A stretch of 24,916 nt of DNA from Chloroflexia bacterium (GCA_025924435.1 JAICIL010000019.1:1-24916); one strand, 5' to 3'. Shown: positions 6,050 through 14,823, counted from the stretch's first letter. Program-made: numbers and translations. The notes: a model not told the origin generated them from the letters alone.

Positions 6050-9046
6050 ATGCACTCACCCATCGACACCCCCATGATCTCCCCCGTGATCGTTGGCCGC
6101 GCTCCTTATCTCACCGCGCTCCAGGAGCACATGGACGCGGCGCTCGCGGGCCGTGGCGGCACGACCCTCGTCGCGGGCGAGGCGGGTATCGGCAAGTCGC
6201 GCCTCGTGGCGGAGATGCAGGCGCGGGCCGCCGCGCGCGGGATGCGCGTCCTGACCGGGCGCTGTTTCGAGCATGATCATGTCCTGCCCTACGCGCCGCT
6301 CGTCGATCTGCTGCGGACGCACGCCGGGCAGTCGCCAGCGGCCACCGTCCGGAACATCGCCGCCGTCACCCCCGACATCATCCAGCTCGCGCCGGACCTC
6401 GTCCGATCGTTTCCGGACCCCACTCCAGCCCCCGCGCTGGCTCCGGCCCAAGAGCGACGACGTCTGGTGCATGCGTGGGCGGAGTTCGTCACGGGCCTCG
6501 GATCGGCGCACCCGATCCTCATCACCGTGGAGGACTTGCACTGGGCGGACGACGCCAGCCTCGACACACTCGTCGCCATCGCGCGCGGCATTGCGGGGCG
6601 GCCAATCCTCCTCGTGCTCACCTACCGGACCGACGAGCTCACCCCCGGGCTGGGGCATCTCTTGGCGCAGATTGACCGCGAGCGGCTCGCGTCGGAGGTG
6701 CGGCTGCAGCGCCTCGCACTCGCGGAGGTGGACGCGATGCTCCGGGCGATCTTCGACCAGCCGCAGCCGATCCGCGCCGATTTCCTGCACGCGATCCACA
6801 CGCTCACCGACGGCAATCCGTTCTTCATCGAGGAGGTGGTGCGCGCGCTCGTCGCCGCGGGCGATATCTTCCGGGAGGGCGGCCGCTGGGAGCGCCGGGC
6901 GCTGGCGCAACTGCACATCCCGCGCAGCGCGCAGGAGGCGGTACTGCGGCACAGCCAGCATCTGAGCCCGGAGGCGCATCGAGTCTTGCGGCTCGCGGCA
7001 GTGGCCGGCCGCTTCTTCGACTTCGCCGTGCTCGCGGCGCTCACGGGCCACGACGAGACGACGCTGCTGGGGATCGTGCGCGAGTTGATCGCCGCCCAAC
7101 TTGTCGTGGAGGAATCGGCGGAGCGGTTCGCCTTCCGTCACGCGCTGACGCGCCAGGCGATCTACGCGGGGCTGCTAGCCCGCGAGCGTCGCACCCTCCA
7201 TCGGGCGATCGGGGAGACGATCGCCCGGCTCCACGCGACGGACCCGGAGCCGTACCTCGGGGATCTCGCCTATCATTTCGCCGAGGGCGAGGCGTGGGCG
7301 CGGGCGCTGCAATACGGGGAGCGCGCCGGCATCCGCGCACTCTCTCTCTTCGCCCCGCGCGCGGCGGTTGAGCACTTCACCCGCGCCATGGATGCTGCCG
7401 CGCGCCTCTCGATCTCGCCGTCGCTATCGCTTTCGCGCGCACGCGGCCAAGCGCGTGCCACTCTCGGTGACTTCGACGGCGCCCGCATGGATCTCCAGGC
7501 CGCCCTGACGCGTGCCGGGGCGGAGGGAGACCGCCTCGCCGAGTGGCACACGCTGCGCGATCTCGGGGGGTTGTGGGAGGGCCGCGACTACACCCTGGCA
7601 GGGGAGCATCTCACCCGGGCGCTCACATTAGCGCGCGCGCTGGACACCCCACAGCTCATCGCCGAGAGCCTGACCCACCTCGGGGGCTGGTATCTCAATA
7701 CCGAGCGCCCCGACGAGGCCGAGCGGTGCCTCCAAGACGCGCTGGCGGTCTTCGAACGCACCGGTGATCGCCTCGGGATCGCCCGGACGGTCGATCTCCT
7801 CGGCACGGTGAGCGACATCGCCGGGGACATCGCCGCGATGCGGCAGCGCTACGAGCGTGCCGCAATCCTCTTCCGCGCGTTGGGCGACCGCCAGGCGCTC
7901 TGCTCCACCCTCGCGACGATGCTGATCCCCGGCGGGGCGTACATCTTCGAGACGGTCGTCGTCCCGCCCCATATCCCCGCGGCGCAGACGATGCGGGAGG
8001 CGGAGGAATCGCTCGCCCTGGCGCGCGAGATCGGCTGGCGCGCGGGGGAGGCGTACACCCTCCTCAACCTCGCGATGCATCACGGCGCGTACGGCGAGTA
8101 CGGGCGGGCGCTGGAGGCCGCCCGCGACGGGCTCGCGATCGCGCGGGAGATCGACCACCGCGAGTGGACGGCGCACGGCGAGTGGACCCACGGGATGATC
8201 CTCACCGACCTGCTCGCATCCGAGGATGCGCGCGATCATTTCAGTCGCGCCCACGCGTTCGGTCGCGCGAGCGGCTCCTTACACTGGCTGCACATCACGG
8301 CGGCCGCGCTGGCCGAGAACCACATCGCACTGGGCGAACTTGGCGCGGCCGCGGCGGTCATGGCGGAGATCGCGCCCGACCTGCCGATACGCACACTCGG
8401 GCAGCGGCGGGTTTGGCTCGCCCGGGCGAAACTGGCGCTCGCTCGTGGCGAGGCGGCGGGCGCGCTCGCTACCATCGACCGGCTTGTCGCCAGCGCCGCC
8501 GGTCGCACCGGCGAGCACGACATCCCGCTACTCGCACTCCTGCGCAGCGAATGCCTGATGGCACTCGGGCGATGCGACGAAGCAGCGGAGCCCGTACGCG
8601 CGGCGGTGCACATCGGCACGGGACGCGGCCTGCTCCCGCTCAGCTGGCGTGCCCACCTGGCGCTCGGCCGACTGTCTGCCGCGGGTGGCGCCGCCAACAC
8701 CGACGGGCACTACCAGTCCGCGCGCATGATCATCGCGCAACTGGAGGCAAGTCTGCCCGACGGCGCGCTCCGGGACGCATTCGCCGCGCGCACCACCGCG
8801 CTCGTGCCCGCGGATTCGCACCCGGCCGCGCGGCGGGACAAGAATACCCTCACCGCCCGCGAGCGGGAGGTGGCGACGCTCGTGGCGCGCGGCCTCTCCA
8901 ACCGCGACATCGCCGACACGCTGTCGATCGGCGAGCGCACGGTCGAGACGCACGTCGGCCACATCCTCGGGAAGCTGGGATTCGCATCGCGGGCGGAGAT
9001 CGCGGCATGGGCGGTCGCGTCGGGCCCAGCAGGCGCACCGGCCTGA
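6050..9046 (+). CDS. LuxR-family regulator with AAA ATPase and TPR region
   Basis: A 998-residue regulator of the large ATP-binding LuxR (LAL-like) class. The N-terminal P-loop GEAGIGKS is at 43-50 and Walker B ILITVEDLHWADD near 156-168. A winged-helix-like part follows, then a long alpha-helical TPR region (roughly 390-880) with repeated A/L/G/D-rich pairs such as DTPQLIAESLTHLGGWYLN. The C-terminal LuxR helix-turn-helix occupies about 934-990 (LTAREREVATLVARGLSNRD, then ERTVETHVGHILGKLG). Such proteins bind an inducer through the TPR part and activate transcription in the ATP state. I chose ATG 6050 because GTGGGGA lies 7 bases upstream and a TATACT box lies at 5999. An ATG at 5939 remains possible. 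The next genes, on the same strand, encode a flavin oxidoreductase and an ABM-like protein, which are candidate targets. Confidence 0.9.
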   Translation: MHSPIDTPMISPVIVGRAPYLTALQEHMDAALAGRGGTTLVAGEAGIGKSRLVAEMQARAAARGMRVLTGRCFEHDHVLPYAPLVDLLRTHAGQSPAATVRNIAAVTPDIIQLAPDLVRSFPDPTPAPALAPAQERRRLVHAWAEFVTGLGSAHPILITVEDLHWADDASLDTLVAIARGIAGRPILLVLTYRTDELTPGLGHLLAQIDRERLASEVRLQRLALAEVDAMLRAIFDQPQPIRADFLHAIHTLTDGNPFFIEEVVRALVAAGDIFREGGRWERRALAQLHIPRSAQEAVLRHSQHLSPEAHRVLRLAAVAGRFFDFAVLAALTGHDETTLLGIVRELIAAQLVVEESAERFAFRHALTRQAIYAGLLARERRTLHRAIGETIARLHATDPEPYLGDLAYHFAEGEAWARALQYGERAGIRALSLFAPRAAVEHFTRAMDAAARLSISPSLSLSRARGQARATLGDFDGARMDLQAALTRAGAEGDRLAEWHTLRDLGGLWEGRDYTLAGEHLTRALTLARALDTPQLIAESLTHLGGWYLNTERPDEAERCLQDALAVFERTGDRLGIARTVDLLGTVSDIAGDIAAMRQRYERAAILFRALGDRQALCSTLATMLIPGGAYIFETVVVPPHIPAAQTMREAEESLALAREIGWRAGEAYTLLNLAMHHGAYGEYGRALEAARDGLAIAREIDHREWTAHGEWTHGMILTDLLASEDARDHFSRAHAFGRASGSLHWLHITAAALAENHIALGELGAAAAVMAEIAPDLPIRTLGQRRVWLARAKLALARGEAAGALATIDRLVASAAGRTGEHDIPLLALLRSECLMALGRCDEAAEPVRAAVHIGTGRGLLPLSWRAHLALGRLSAAGGAANTDGHYQSARMIIAQLEASLPDGALRDAFAARTTALVPADSHPAARRDKNTLTAREREVATLVARGLSNRDIADTLSIGERTVETHVGHILGKLGFASRAEIAAWAVASGPAGAPA

Positions 9047-9253
9047 GAGCACGCCCCCGCCACCCCGGCCCTCGGTATCTGCCCACCGCTCATCCGTACC
9101 GCGACAGACCGATCTCCGTACCGCGCCGCGCCGGGAATCCGTACTCCCCACGATGCGGCCGCCCTCTTGCGCCCTTACATTGAAAGCGTCGGCACCATCC
9201 TGCTCTCCCGTCCGGCGGCCTTGGGCGGAGAGACCCGCGAAAGGAGCATCGCG

Positions 9254-10669
9254 ATGACCGCCAGCGTGAACGGCGCCGTGGAGATCGGCACGCTCGACAA
9301 TGAGACGATCGAGACGTTCGCTACAAGTATGCGCGGCCCAATCCTGCGCCCCGGCGATCCCGACTATGACGGCGCACGCGCGATCCAGAACGGCATGATC
9401 GACCGCCATCCCGCCCTCCTCGCCCGCTGCACGGGCGTGGCCGATGTCATCGCGGCGGTGAACTTCGCTCGCGAGCACCACCTGCTGCTCTCCGTCCGTG
9501 GCGGCGGGCATAACGTCGCGGGCAATGCCGTCTGCGACGGCGGGCTGATGATCGATCTCTCCCTCATGCGCGGTATCCACGTCGATCCTGGAGCCCGCAT
9601 TGCGCATGTCCAGGGCGGAGCGACGTGGGGCGATCTCGACCGCGAGACGCAGGTCTTCGGCCTCGCCACCCCCGGTGGGGTGGTCTCCACGACTGGAATC
9701 GCGGGACTGACGCTCCACGGCGGCATGGGCCATCTGCGCAGCAAGTACGGGCTTAGCCTCGACAATCTGCGCGCGGTGGACATCGTCACCGCGGATGGGC
9801 AGGTGCGCCATGCCAGCGCGCAGGAGAACCCGGACCTCTTCTGGGCGGTGCGCGGAGCGGGGAGCAACTTCGGCGTCATTACCGCCTTCGAGTTTGACCT
9901 TCACCCAGTTGGCCCCACGGTGATGCTCTGCGCGGTGCTGTATGCCCTGGAAGACGGGCCCGCCGTCCTGCGGCAGTGGCGGGACTACATCGCCACGACC
10001 CCTGAGGAGTTCACCCCACTCGCCGTCTTCTGGAGCGTGCCGGAAGGCTTCCCGCCGGAGATCGTCGGCAAGCCGATCGTCATCCTCGCCGGGGTCTACG
10101 CTGGCCCGGTCGAGGAGGGCGAGCGCGTCGTCCAGCCGATGCGTGCGTTCGCGACACCACTGCTCGATATGAGCGGACCGACACCCTTCGCCGCGGTGCA
10201 GAGCGCCTTCGATCCCTTCTTCCCGAAGGGGCTGCGGCAATACTGGAAGTCCACCTACGTGCGCGAACTGAGCGACGCGCTGCTGGACGCGCTCTGCGCG
10301 CTGGCGGCTGCGCGCCCGTCGCCGAAGACGACGATGGACATCTGGCCGCAGACAGGCGCGGTAGCCCGAGTCGGGTCTGAGGAGACCGCGTTCGGGGAGC
10401 GGCACCCGTTCATGATCGCCTTCGAGTCCTCGTGGACCGATCCGGCGGAGGACGCGACGAATATCGCCTGGGCACGGGACGGATGGGCCTCGATGCAGCG
10501 GTTCGCGTCGCGCGGGATTTATCTCAACTTCCCCGGCTTCGGGGAGGAGAAGGAGGAATTGGTCAAGGCAGCCTACGGGGCGAACTACGCACGGTTGAAG
10601 GCACTGAAGACGCAGTACGATCCGACGAACCTCTTCCGCATGAATCTCAACATCCCGCCATCCCCGTGA
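9254..10669 (+). CDS. FAD-binding oxidoreductase, berberine-bridge (BBE) family
   Basis: A 471-residue flavoenzyme of the PCMH/BBE type. The FAD-binding fold includes SVRGGGHNVAGNAVCDGG (80-97), where His86 is the residue that usually carries FAD covalently, and TPGGVVSTTGIAGLTLHGG (139-157). In bicovalent members the second region carries a cysteine near the GVV position (about 143-145). Here there is none, so I predict a single histidyl linkage. DLFWAVRGAGSNFGVIT (194-210) is a further FAD-domain signature, and the C-terminal YDPTNLFRMNLNIPP is the BBE tail. No signal peptide is visible, so the enzyme is cytoplasmic. AAAGGAG at 9240-9246 sets the ATG at 9254. Substrates in this family range from sugars to alkaloids and polyketides, so none can be assigned. 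It shares a short gap with the ABM-like gene downstream. Confidence 0.93.
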   Translation: MTASVNGAVEIGTLDNETIETFATSMRGPILRPGDPDYDGARAIQNGMIDRHPALLARCTGVADVIAAVNFAREHHLLLSVRGGGHNVAGNAVCDGGLMIDLSLMRGIHVDPGARIAHVQGGATWGDLDRETQVFGLATPGGVVSTTGIAGLTLHGGMGHLRSKYGLSLDNLRAVDIVTADGQVRHASAQENPDLFWAVRGAGSNFGVITAFEFDLHPVGPTVMLCAVLYALEDGPAVLRQWRDYIATTPEEFTPLAVFWSVPEGFPPEIVGKPIVILAGVYAGPVEEGERVVQPMRAFATPLLDMSGPTPFAAVQSAFDPFFPKGLRQYWKSTYVRELSDALLDALCALAAARPSPKTTMDIWPQTGAVARVGSEETAFGERHPFMIAFESSWTDPAEDATNIAWARDGWASMQRFASRGIYLNFPGFGEEKEELVKAAYGANYARLKALKTQYDPTNLFRMNLNIPPSP

Positions 10670-10726
10670 GCGGCGGATAGCGACGCGATCGGCAAACGGT
10701 CGGCAGGTTCCCAAAGGAGGCACACG

Positions 10727-11035
10727 ATGTTCGGCACGGTAGCGCGCATGACGGTGCAACCCGGCAAAGAGGGCGAGTTCGTGGCAATCGGCGAAGAATG
10801 GACGAAGGAGCGGGGCGCGGCGACCGGGCAGGTCGCGGAGTACGTGTTCAAAATGGAAGGGCAACCCGGGGACTACTACGTCATCGGGATCTTCCGCGAT
10901 CGCGAGAGCTATTACGCGAACGCGCGGGACCCGGAGACCGATCGCTGGTACCGCCGGATGCGAGAGACGCTCGCAGTCGACCCCGAATGGCATGATGGCG
11001 AGGTAGTCGAGTCGGAAATCCTCATTGGCATCTGA
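10727..11035 (+). CDS. Small ABM-like (antibiotic biosynthesis monooxygenase fold) protein
   Basis: A 102-residue protein with the pattern of a dimeric alpha-beta barrel. It has an N-terminal strand FGTVARMTVQPG, the helix EGEFVAIGEEWTKERG, the strand AEYVFKMEGQPGDYYVIGIF, the helix DRESYYANARDPETDRWYRRM and the C-terminal strand GEVVESEILIGI. Members of this fold act as cofactor-free monooxygenases, heme oxygenases or stress proteins, and sequence alone does not separate these. AAAGGAGG six bases before the ATG is a strong ribosome site. The gene lies 57 bases after the flavin oxidoreductase on the same strand and was probably transcribed with it, so the two may act on one substrate. The fold call is from pattern, not a motif match. 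Confidence 0.8.
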   Translation: MFGTVARMTVQPGKEGEFVAIGEEWTKERGAATGQVAEYVFKMEGQPGDYYVIGIFRDRESYYANARDPETDRWYRRMRETLAVDPEWHDGEVVESEILIGI

Positions 11036-11089
11036 GCGGCGCGGTGGCGTGTCGCGCGGTGCGTAGGCACCTTTCCACCGTGCGGGAGG

Positions 11090-12040
11090 GGGCGAACGGG
11101 AGGATGGCGCGATGCGCGATGTCGCGTTGTTCGCCGCTCTCGCGCGGACCTGTGCGCAGTACATCCGCAGCGAGACCGCCAGCCACGGGCCGATTGGGGC
11201 ACGCCGCACCGGCTCACACCGGGGATGCAAAAACTCATCGAAGGCCTCGCCCTGCAACGGCCACCACCGACGGCGGCGCAGGTCCATCGCCAGGTCGCGC
11301 GGATCGCCCGGAAGCAGGACTGGCCGGTGCCGCGTTACCGCACCGTCGCCGCGCGCATCCACCGCATTGACCCTAGCCTCGTCACGCTCGCTCACGCGGG
11401 AGCCACTGCCTATCGGGAGACCTTCGACTTGCTCTACCGCCGCGAGGCCAGTAGTGCCAACACGATCTGGCAGGCCGATCACCCGCCACTCGACTCCGGA
11501 TACATGGGGAGAATGGCACCCGGGTGCGTCCCTGGCTGACCGCCATCATTGACGACTACAGCCGCGCCATCGCGGGCTACCGGCTCAGTGTCCAGTCCCC
11601 CTCCTCGTTGCAGACCGCCCTCGTCCTGCGTGACGCGATCTGGCGCAAGGCCGATCCGCGCTGGCATGTCTGCGGGATACCCGAGACCTTTTCTCGATGG
11701 TCGGACGACCGCGAGGACGTGGGTGGATCGAGCGGTTCTTCCAGACGGTCAATCATCTCTTCCTCATCGGACTGCCCGGCTACGCGCCATCCGGCACGCG
11801 GACGCCCGCGCCGGTCTTGACGCTCCCTGAACTTGACCAGCGGTTCCGCACTTTCCTGCCGGACGACTACCACCACCGGATGCACGGCGAGACGGGCGTG
11901 CCGCCGCAGGAGCGCTGGGAGGCGAGCGGCTTCCTCCCCCAACTGCCGGAGTCATTGGCCCAACTCGATCTCTTACTCTTGATGGTGGCCAAGCCACGCA
12001 AGGTGCAGCAGGATGGGATTCATTTCCAAGGATTACTGTT
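11090..12040 (+). pseudogene. Decayed Mu/rve-type DDE transposase, two frame changes and internal deletion
   Basis: Three reading frames together give one transposase. About 11162-11500 carries a helix-turn-helix and linker region (LTPGMQKLIEGLALQRPPPT) ending in NTIWQADHPPLD, with the first catalytic Asp. About 11509-11690 carries RPWLTAIIDDYSRAIAGY through HVCGIPETF. About 11697-12035 carries RGRGWIERFFQTVN, with the catalytic Glu, through YHHRMHGETGVPPQERWEASGF to VQQDGIHFQGL. Frame breaks lie near 11500 and 11695. At the second, the segment that normally holds the middle catalytic Asp (a TDHGSDF-like motif) is gone, about 25-30 residues. The C-terminal end beyond FQGL is also missing, replaced by the 3' end of the opposing gene. 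The beginning, upstream of 11162, is degraded and its limit is approximate. No terminal inverted repeats were found. Confidence 0.8.
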
Positions 12041-12074
12041 GCAGGTGACACCAGCGATGCAATTGCGCATCAAC

Positions 12075-12458
12075 TTATGCGGCTCCTCCGCCGCTTTTGG
12101 ACTCCACGGATGATTTCGAGGCTTCATCGAGGACATTCACGTACTGGTTGATGCGCAGTTTCGCCTCGGCGCCGAGCCGGTTGACCTCGTCGCTCAGGCT
12201 GCTGACGCCCTGCTGGAGCATCTCGACGAGCCGGTCAATGGATTCCTCGATCAGCGGCATGTTTTCGCGCACCGCGTTCTGGAGTTGCTCGTCAATGTTC
12301 GCGAACTGCGAGCCGAGCATCGCGCTCAATTTCGCCCGCCCCTGCTCGCTGCGCATGTAGATGATGAGCGCAACCGCCCCCGCCGAGAGCGCGCCCCCCG
12401 CGCCGATGCGCGCCATTTTCTGCCCCTTCGTGTCGCCGTCGTTCGTCGTCACCGCCAT
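12075..12458 (-). CDS. Small membrane-anchored helical protein (YtxH-like), unknown function
   Basis: A 127-residue protein with a short polar N-terminus, one hydrophobic segment (about 17-34, Gly/Ala-rich) and a long amphipathic helical region (50-115, ANIDEQLQNAVRENMPLIEE onward) suited to a coiled coil. The tail is Ser/Gly-rich. The layout recalls YtxH-type gas-vesicle-like stress proteins, but no diagnostic motif is visible, so this is only a resemblance. AAGGAGG six bases before the ATG is an excellent ribosome site. It follows the purine nucleoside phosphorylase gene by 23 bp and is the last gene of the recO operon. Its stop codon lies just past the truncated end of the opposing transposase relic. 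Function unknown. Confidence 0.8.
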   Translation of the reverse strand: MAVTTNDGDTKGQKMARIGAGGALSAGAVALIIYMRSEQGRAKLSAMLGSQFANIDEQLQNAVRENMPLIEESIDRLVEMLQQGVSSLSDEVNRLGAEAKLRINQYVNVLDEASKSSVESKSGGGAA

Positions 12459-12481
12459 CGGTCGCCTCCTTATTCTGCGCG

Positions 12482-13342
12482 CTACATTGCAACTTGCGCG
12501 CCGTCAGTCTGTTCACACGCTTCCTCGTCTATCTCCGGGATGAGCCGTTCGAGCAGGGTCGCGAGCCGCCCGGCAGCCCGCGCCCCTTCGCGCAACACCT
12601 CGGCGTGGCTGAGCGATGCCGCACCCGCGACATTGGTGATCGAGGAGAAGGCGAGCACATCCATGCCGCACTGCCGCGCGACGAGCGTCTCCGGTGCGGT
12701 GGACATGCCGACCGCGTCCGCGCCGACGGCGCGGAGGAACCGTTGCTCGGCGGGCGTCTCGTAACTCGGGCCGCCGACCATCGCGTAGACGCCCTCGCGC
12801 AGGACGATCCCGGCGCTCGCGGCGGCGGCGTGGGCGCGGGCGCGCAGGTGCGGCGCGTAGAGCAGCGTCGAATCGAGGAAGTGCGGGCCGCCGCGCAGCG
12901 GGTGATGCCCCGTGAGGCCGGGCAGATTGAGATGGTCCGTGAGGACCATCAGATCGCCGACGCCGAAGTCCGGGTTGAGGCCGCCCGCCGCATTCGTCAG
13001 GATCAACGTCGCGATTCCGGCGCCGTGCAACAGGCGGACGTAACCCGCGACCGTCGCGATGCTAACGCCCTGATAGTAGTGCAGCCGCCCGCCGACGAGC
13101 AGGACGGGAACGCCGCCGCAGGAAGCGAGGGCGAACTCGCGGCGATGGCCGGGCACCTCGCCCGCTTCCACCGGCATGAACGCCGACCACGGCCAGCGCC
13201 CGATGACCGGCCATGCCGCCAGCGCGCCCCCCAGCCCCGATCCGAGCGTCACGGCGATACGGGGAGATGCCCCGGTCGCCTGGATGACGGCCGCGAAATC
13301 CTCCCCGTGCCGCGCTGGTGTTGGCGCTCCATCGGGCATCAT
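12482..13342 (-). CDS. punA: Purine nucleoside phosphorylase, trimeric PNP/MTAP family
   Basis: A 286-residue cytoplasmic enzyme that splits purine nucleosides with phosphate, releasing base and ribose 1-phosphate for salvage. Family motifs are present: LGSGLG (phosphate-binding Ser35), GRLHYYQG (Arg86, His88), LTNAAGGLN (116-123), GPSYETPAE (Glu195), GMSTAPE (Met213) and SSITNVAG (Asn237). The Glu and Asn pair is typical of enzymes for 6-oxopurines such as inosine and guanosine. The Glu of the usual YEG motif is Gln91 here, a small oddity next to the active-site His. Two adjacent ATG codons begin the gene (13342 and 13339), with only a weak upstream purine stretch. It starts 7 bp after the PH/SHOCT gene and is probably cotranscribed from recO. 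The symbol is by family and could also be deoD-like. Confidence 0.92.
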   Translation of the reverse strand: MMPDGAPTPARHGEDFAAVIQATGASPRIAVTLGSGLGGALAAWPVIGRWPWSAFMPVEAGEVPGHRREFALASCGGVPVLLVGGRLHYYQGVSIATVAGYVRLLHGAGIATLILTNAAGGLNPDFGVGDLMVLTDHLNLPGLTGHHPLRGGPHFLDSTLLYAPHLRARAHAAAASAGIVLREGVYAMVGGPSYETPAEQRFLRAVGADAVGMSTAPETLVARQCGMDVLAFSSITNVAGAASLSHAEVLREGARAAGRLATLLERLIPEIDEEACEQTDGAQVAM

Positions 13343-13349
13343 CGCGCGC

Positions 13350-14006
13350 TCATATCCGGTTCAGTAGTTCGGTTCGCTTGGCGTCATACTCGGCTTGCGA
13401 GATCGCGCCGCGCGCCCGAAGGTCGGCGAGTTTCGCGATGAGGGACGCGGCGTCTTCGTGGGCGGTCGGCGCGACGGCCGGGGGAGCGGCGCGGTAGCCG
13501 CTCGTCCGGTCGGCGTAGGCATCGCGCGCCGCGAGCACCGCCCGCTTAAAGGCGAGCGGGTCGGCGACGTGTTCCAGCGTGTCGGTGCCGACATCGTTGC
13601 CCGTGACGATCTGCATATCCCCGTAATTCAACATGCGGCCAAAGAGCGTCTGATTCAGCACGAGGTCGTTAATCATATTGAGCGACGAGTCAATCGAGTG
13701 CTTGCCGAGCAGCCCGTAGACCTGGATGACGCGATGATCGGTGATGATGTAGTGCTCATTCCGCCAGCGCAGGAACTGGATAAAAACTTGCAAATAGAAG
13801 ATAAGCGCCGCGACCAGGCAGACGATCAGCACGATCAGACCGGCCTTGGCATTGCTGATTTTCACTTTCGCGACGATGCCGATGGCGAGGAGCAGGATCG
13901 TCAGGAAGGCGTTGCCGGCGACCCGCTTCGCCAGCACCGTCCAGTGCGGGTGCGCGGCGAGCAGTTTCTCCTCGCCGTTCCCGAGCAGATCGTCAACGTA
14001 TGCCAT
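13350..14006 (-). CDS. Membrane protein with bacterial PH domain and SHOCT tail
   Basis: A 218-residue protein with a short N-terminal cytoplasmic part and two membrane spans (about 31-48 and 55-78). A bacterial-PH-like beta domain covers about 84-160, with the signature NEHYIITDHRVIQVYGLLGK. An Ala/Pro linker leads to a C-terminal SHOCT helix pair (187-216, ASLIAKLADLRARGAISQAE then EYDAKRTELL). SHOCT tails are thought to mediate oligomerisation, and bacterial PH membrane proteins are generally of unknown role. ATG 14006 has GGGAGGG seven bases upstream; the frame extends upstream only as antisense-like low-complexity sequence over recO. It overlaps the end of recO by 14 bp and precedes the phosphorylase by 7 bp, so it belongs to that transcript. 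Confidence 0.88.
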   Translation of the reverse strand: MAYVDDLLGNGEEKLLAAHPHWTVLAKRVAGNAFLTILLLAIGIVAKVKISNAKAGLIVLIVCLVAALIFYLQVFIQFLRWRNEHYIITDHRVIQVYGLLGKHSIDSSLNMINDLVLNQTLFGRMLNYGDMQIVTGNDVGTDTLEHVADPLAFKRAVLAARDAYADRTSGYRAAPPAVAPTAHEDAASLIAKLADLRARGAISQAEYDAKRTELLNRI

Positions 14007-14799
14007 CCCGTCCCTCCCTTTCCGCCCGATACCCGTCATCCATCCGTTGCAGCACGAGGGGCGACCGGAGGTCGTGCTCGGCGGCGGCGCGAATCCACCG
14101 GCCAAGCGCCGTGCCCGCCTCCTCCAGCGCGTCCGGCGGCAGGCGCACCTGCACGATCCGCGCGAGCGGCTCCCGCGCGAGGAGGCGGAGCGCCTTGATC
14201 GTCGCCGTCTCGATCGGCGGCGCGAGCACATCGAGTTGTCGGCAGGCGGGGCAGAGCAGCCCACCCCGCTCGATGCTGTAGACATACGGCACGTCCGGCG
14301 CGATCGGCGCGCCGCACCCGGCGCACGCCGACCAGGTCGGCGCGAGACCGTTGAGCGTCAGGATGAACAACTCGAACCAGCGGCACGTCGCCGCCGTGTC
14401 CGCGCCGACATCGAGCGCGACGAGCGCGGCGACGAAGGCGTCGTAGAGCGCGCGGCTGCCGCTCTCCTCCTCGGAGAAGGTGTCCACCAGTTCCGCGAGG
14501 TAGTAGGCGGGGCCGAGCAACTCCAGATCCGTGCGGAGGCGCATGAACGGTTCGAGCATCTCGGCCTGCGCGATCACATCGAGGTCGTGCCCCTGCGCAA
14601 GCAGCATCGCGCACCGGCAGAACGGCTCCAGATGCCCGGATTTCTTGCTCGTCATCTTGCGGACGCCTTTGGCGACGGCGCGCACTTTGCCGCGGTCGGG
14701 CGTGATGATCGTCAGGATGCGGTCCGCCTCGCGCAGGTCGCGACCGCGCAGGACGATCCCTTCGGTGCGGTAGGTTCGTTGTCCCGTCGTGCGTGGCAC
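13993..14799 (-). CDS. recO: DNA repair protein RecO
   Basis: A 268-residue recombination mediator that helps RecR load RecA on SSB-coated gaps. The N-terminal OB domain includes RTEGIVLRGRDLREADRILT and the ADRILTIITPDRGKVRAVAKG signature region (about 25-45). The helical domain follows, with a zinc module of two CxxC pairs: C159-A-G-C162 and C183-P-A-C186. I place the start at GTG 14799: AGGGGAG lies five bases upstream, and an extended -10 box lies at 14824-14832. The frame remains open far upstream, but that part runs antisense to ccdA and is not coding. It overlaps the PH/SHOCT gene by 14 bp and appears to head a four-gene operon. Length is normal for RecO. Confidence 0.95.
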   Translation of the reverse strand: MPRTTGQRTYRTEGIVLRGRDLREADRILTIITPDRGKVRAVAKGVRKMTSKKSGHLEPFCRCAMLLAQGHDLDVIAQAEMLEPFMRLRTDLELLGPAYYLAELVDTFSEEESGSRALYDAFVAALVALDVGADTAATCRWFELFILTLNGLAPTWSACAGCGAPIAPDVPYVYSIERGGLLCPACRQLDVLAPPIETATIKALRLLAREPLARIVQVRLPPDALEEAGTALGRWIRAAAEHDLRSPLVLQRMDDGYRAEREGRDGIR

Positions 14800-14823
14800 C
14801 GTCGCTCCCCTTTCGATACCGCG

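Noticed and set aside
11058..11074. GGTGC/GCACC hairpin with three T after the ABM-like gene
   Set aside because: The stem is only five pairs with a three-T tail; too weak to call a terminator.
8528..11482. 984-codon minus-strand frame across the LuxR, flavoenzyme and ABM-like genes
   Set aside because: It is a low-complexity antisense reading over three well-supported genes, with no start signal or family resemblance.
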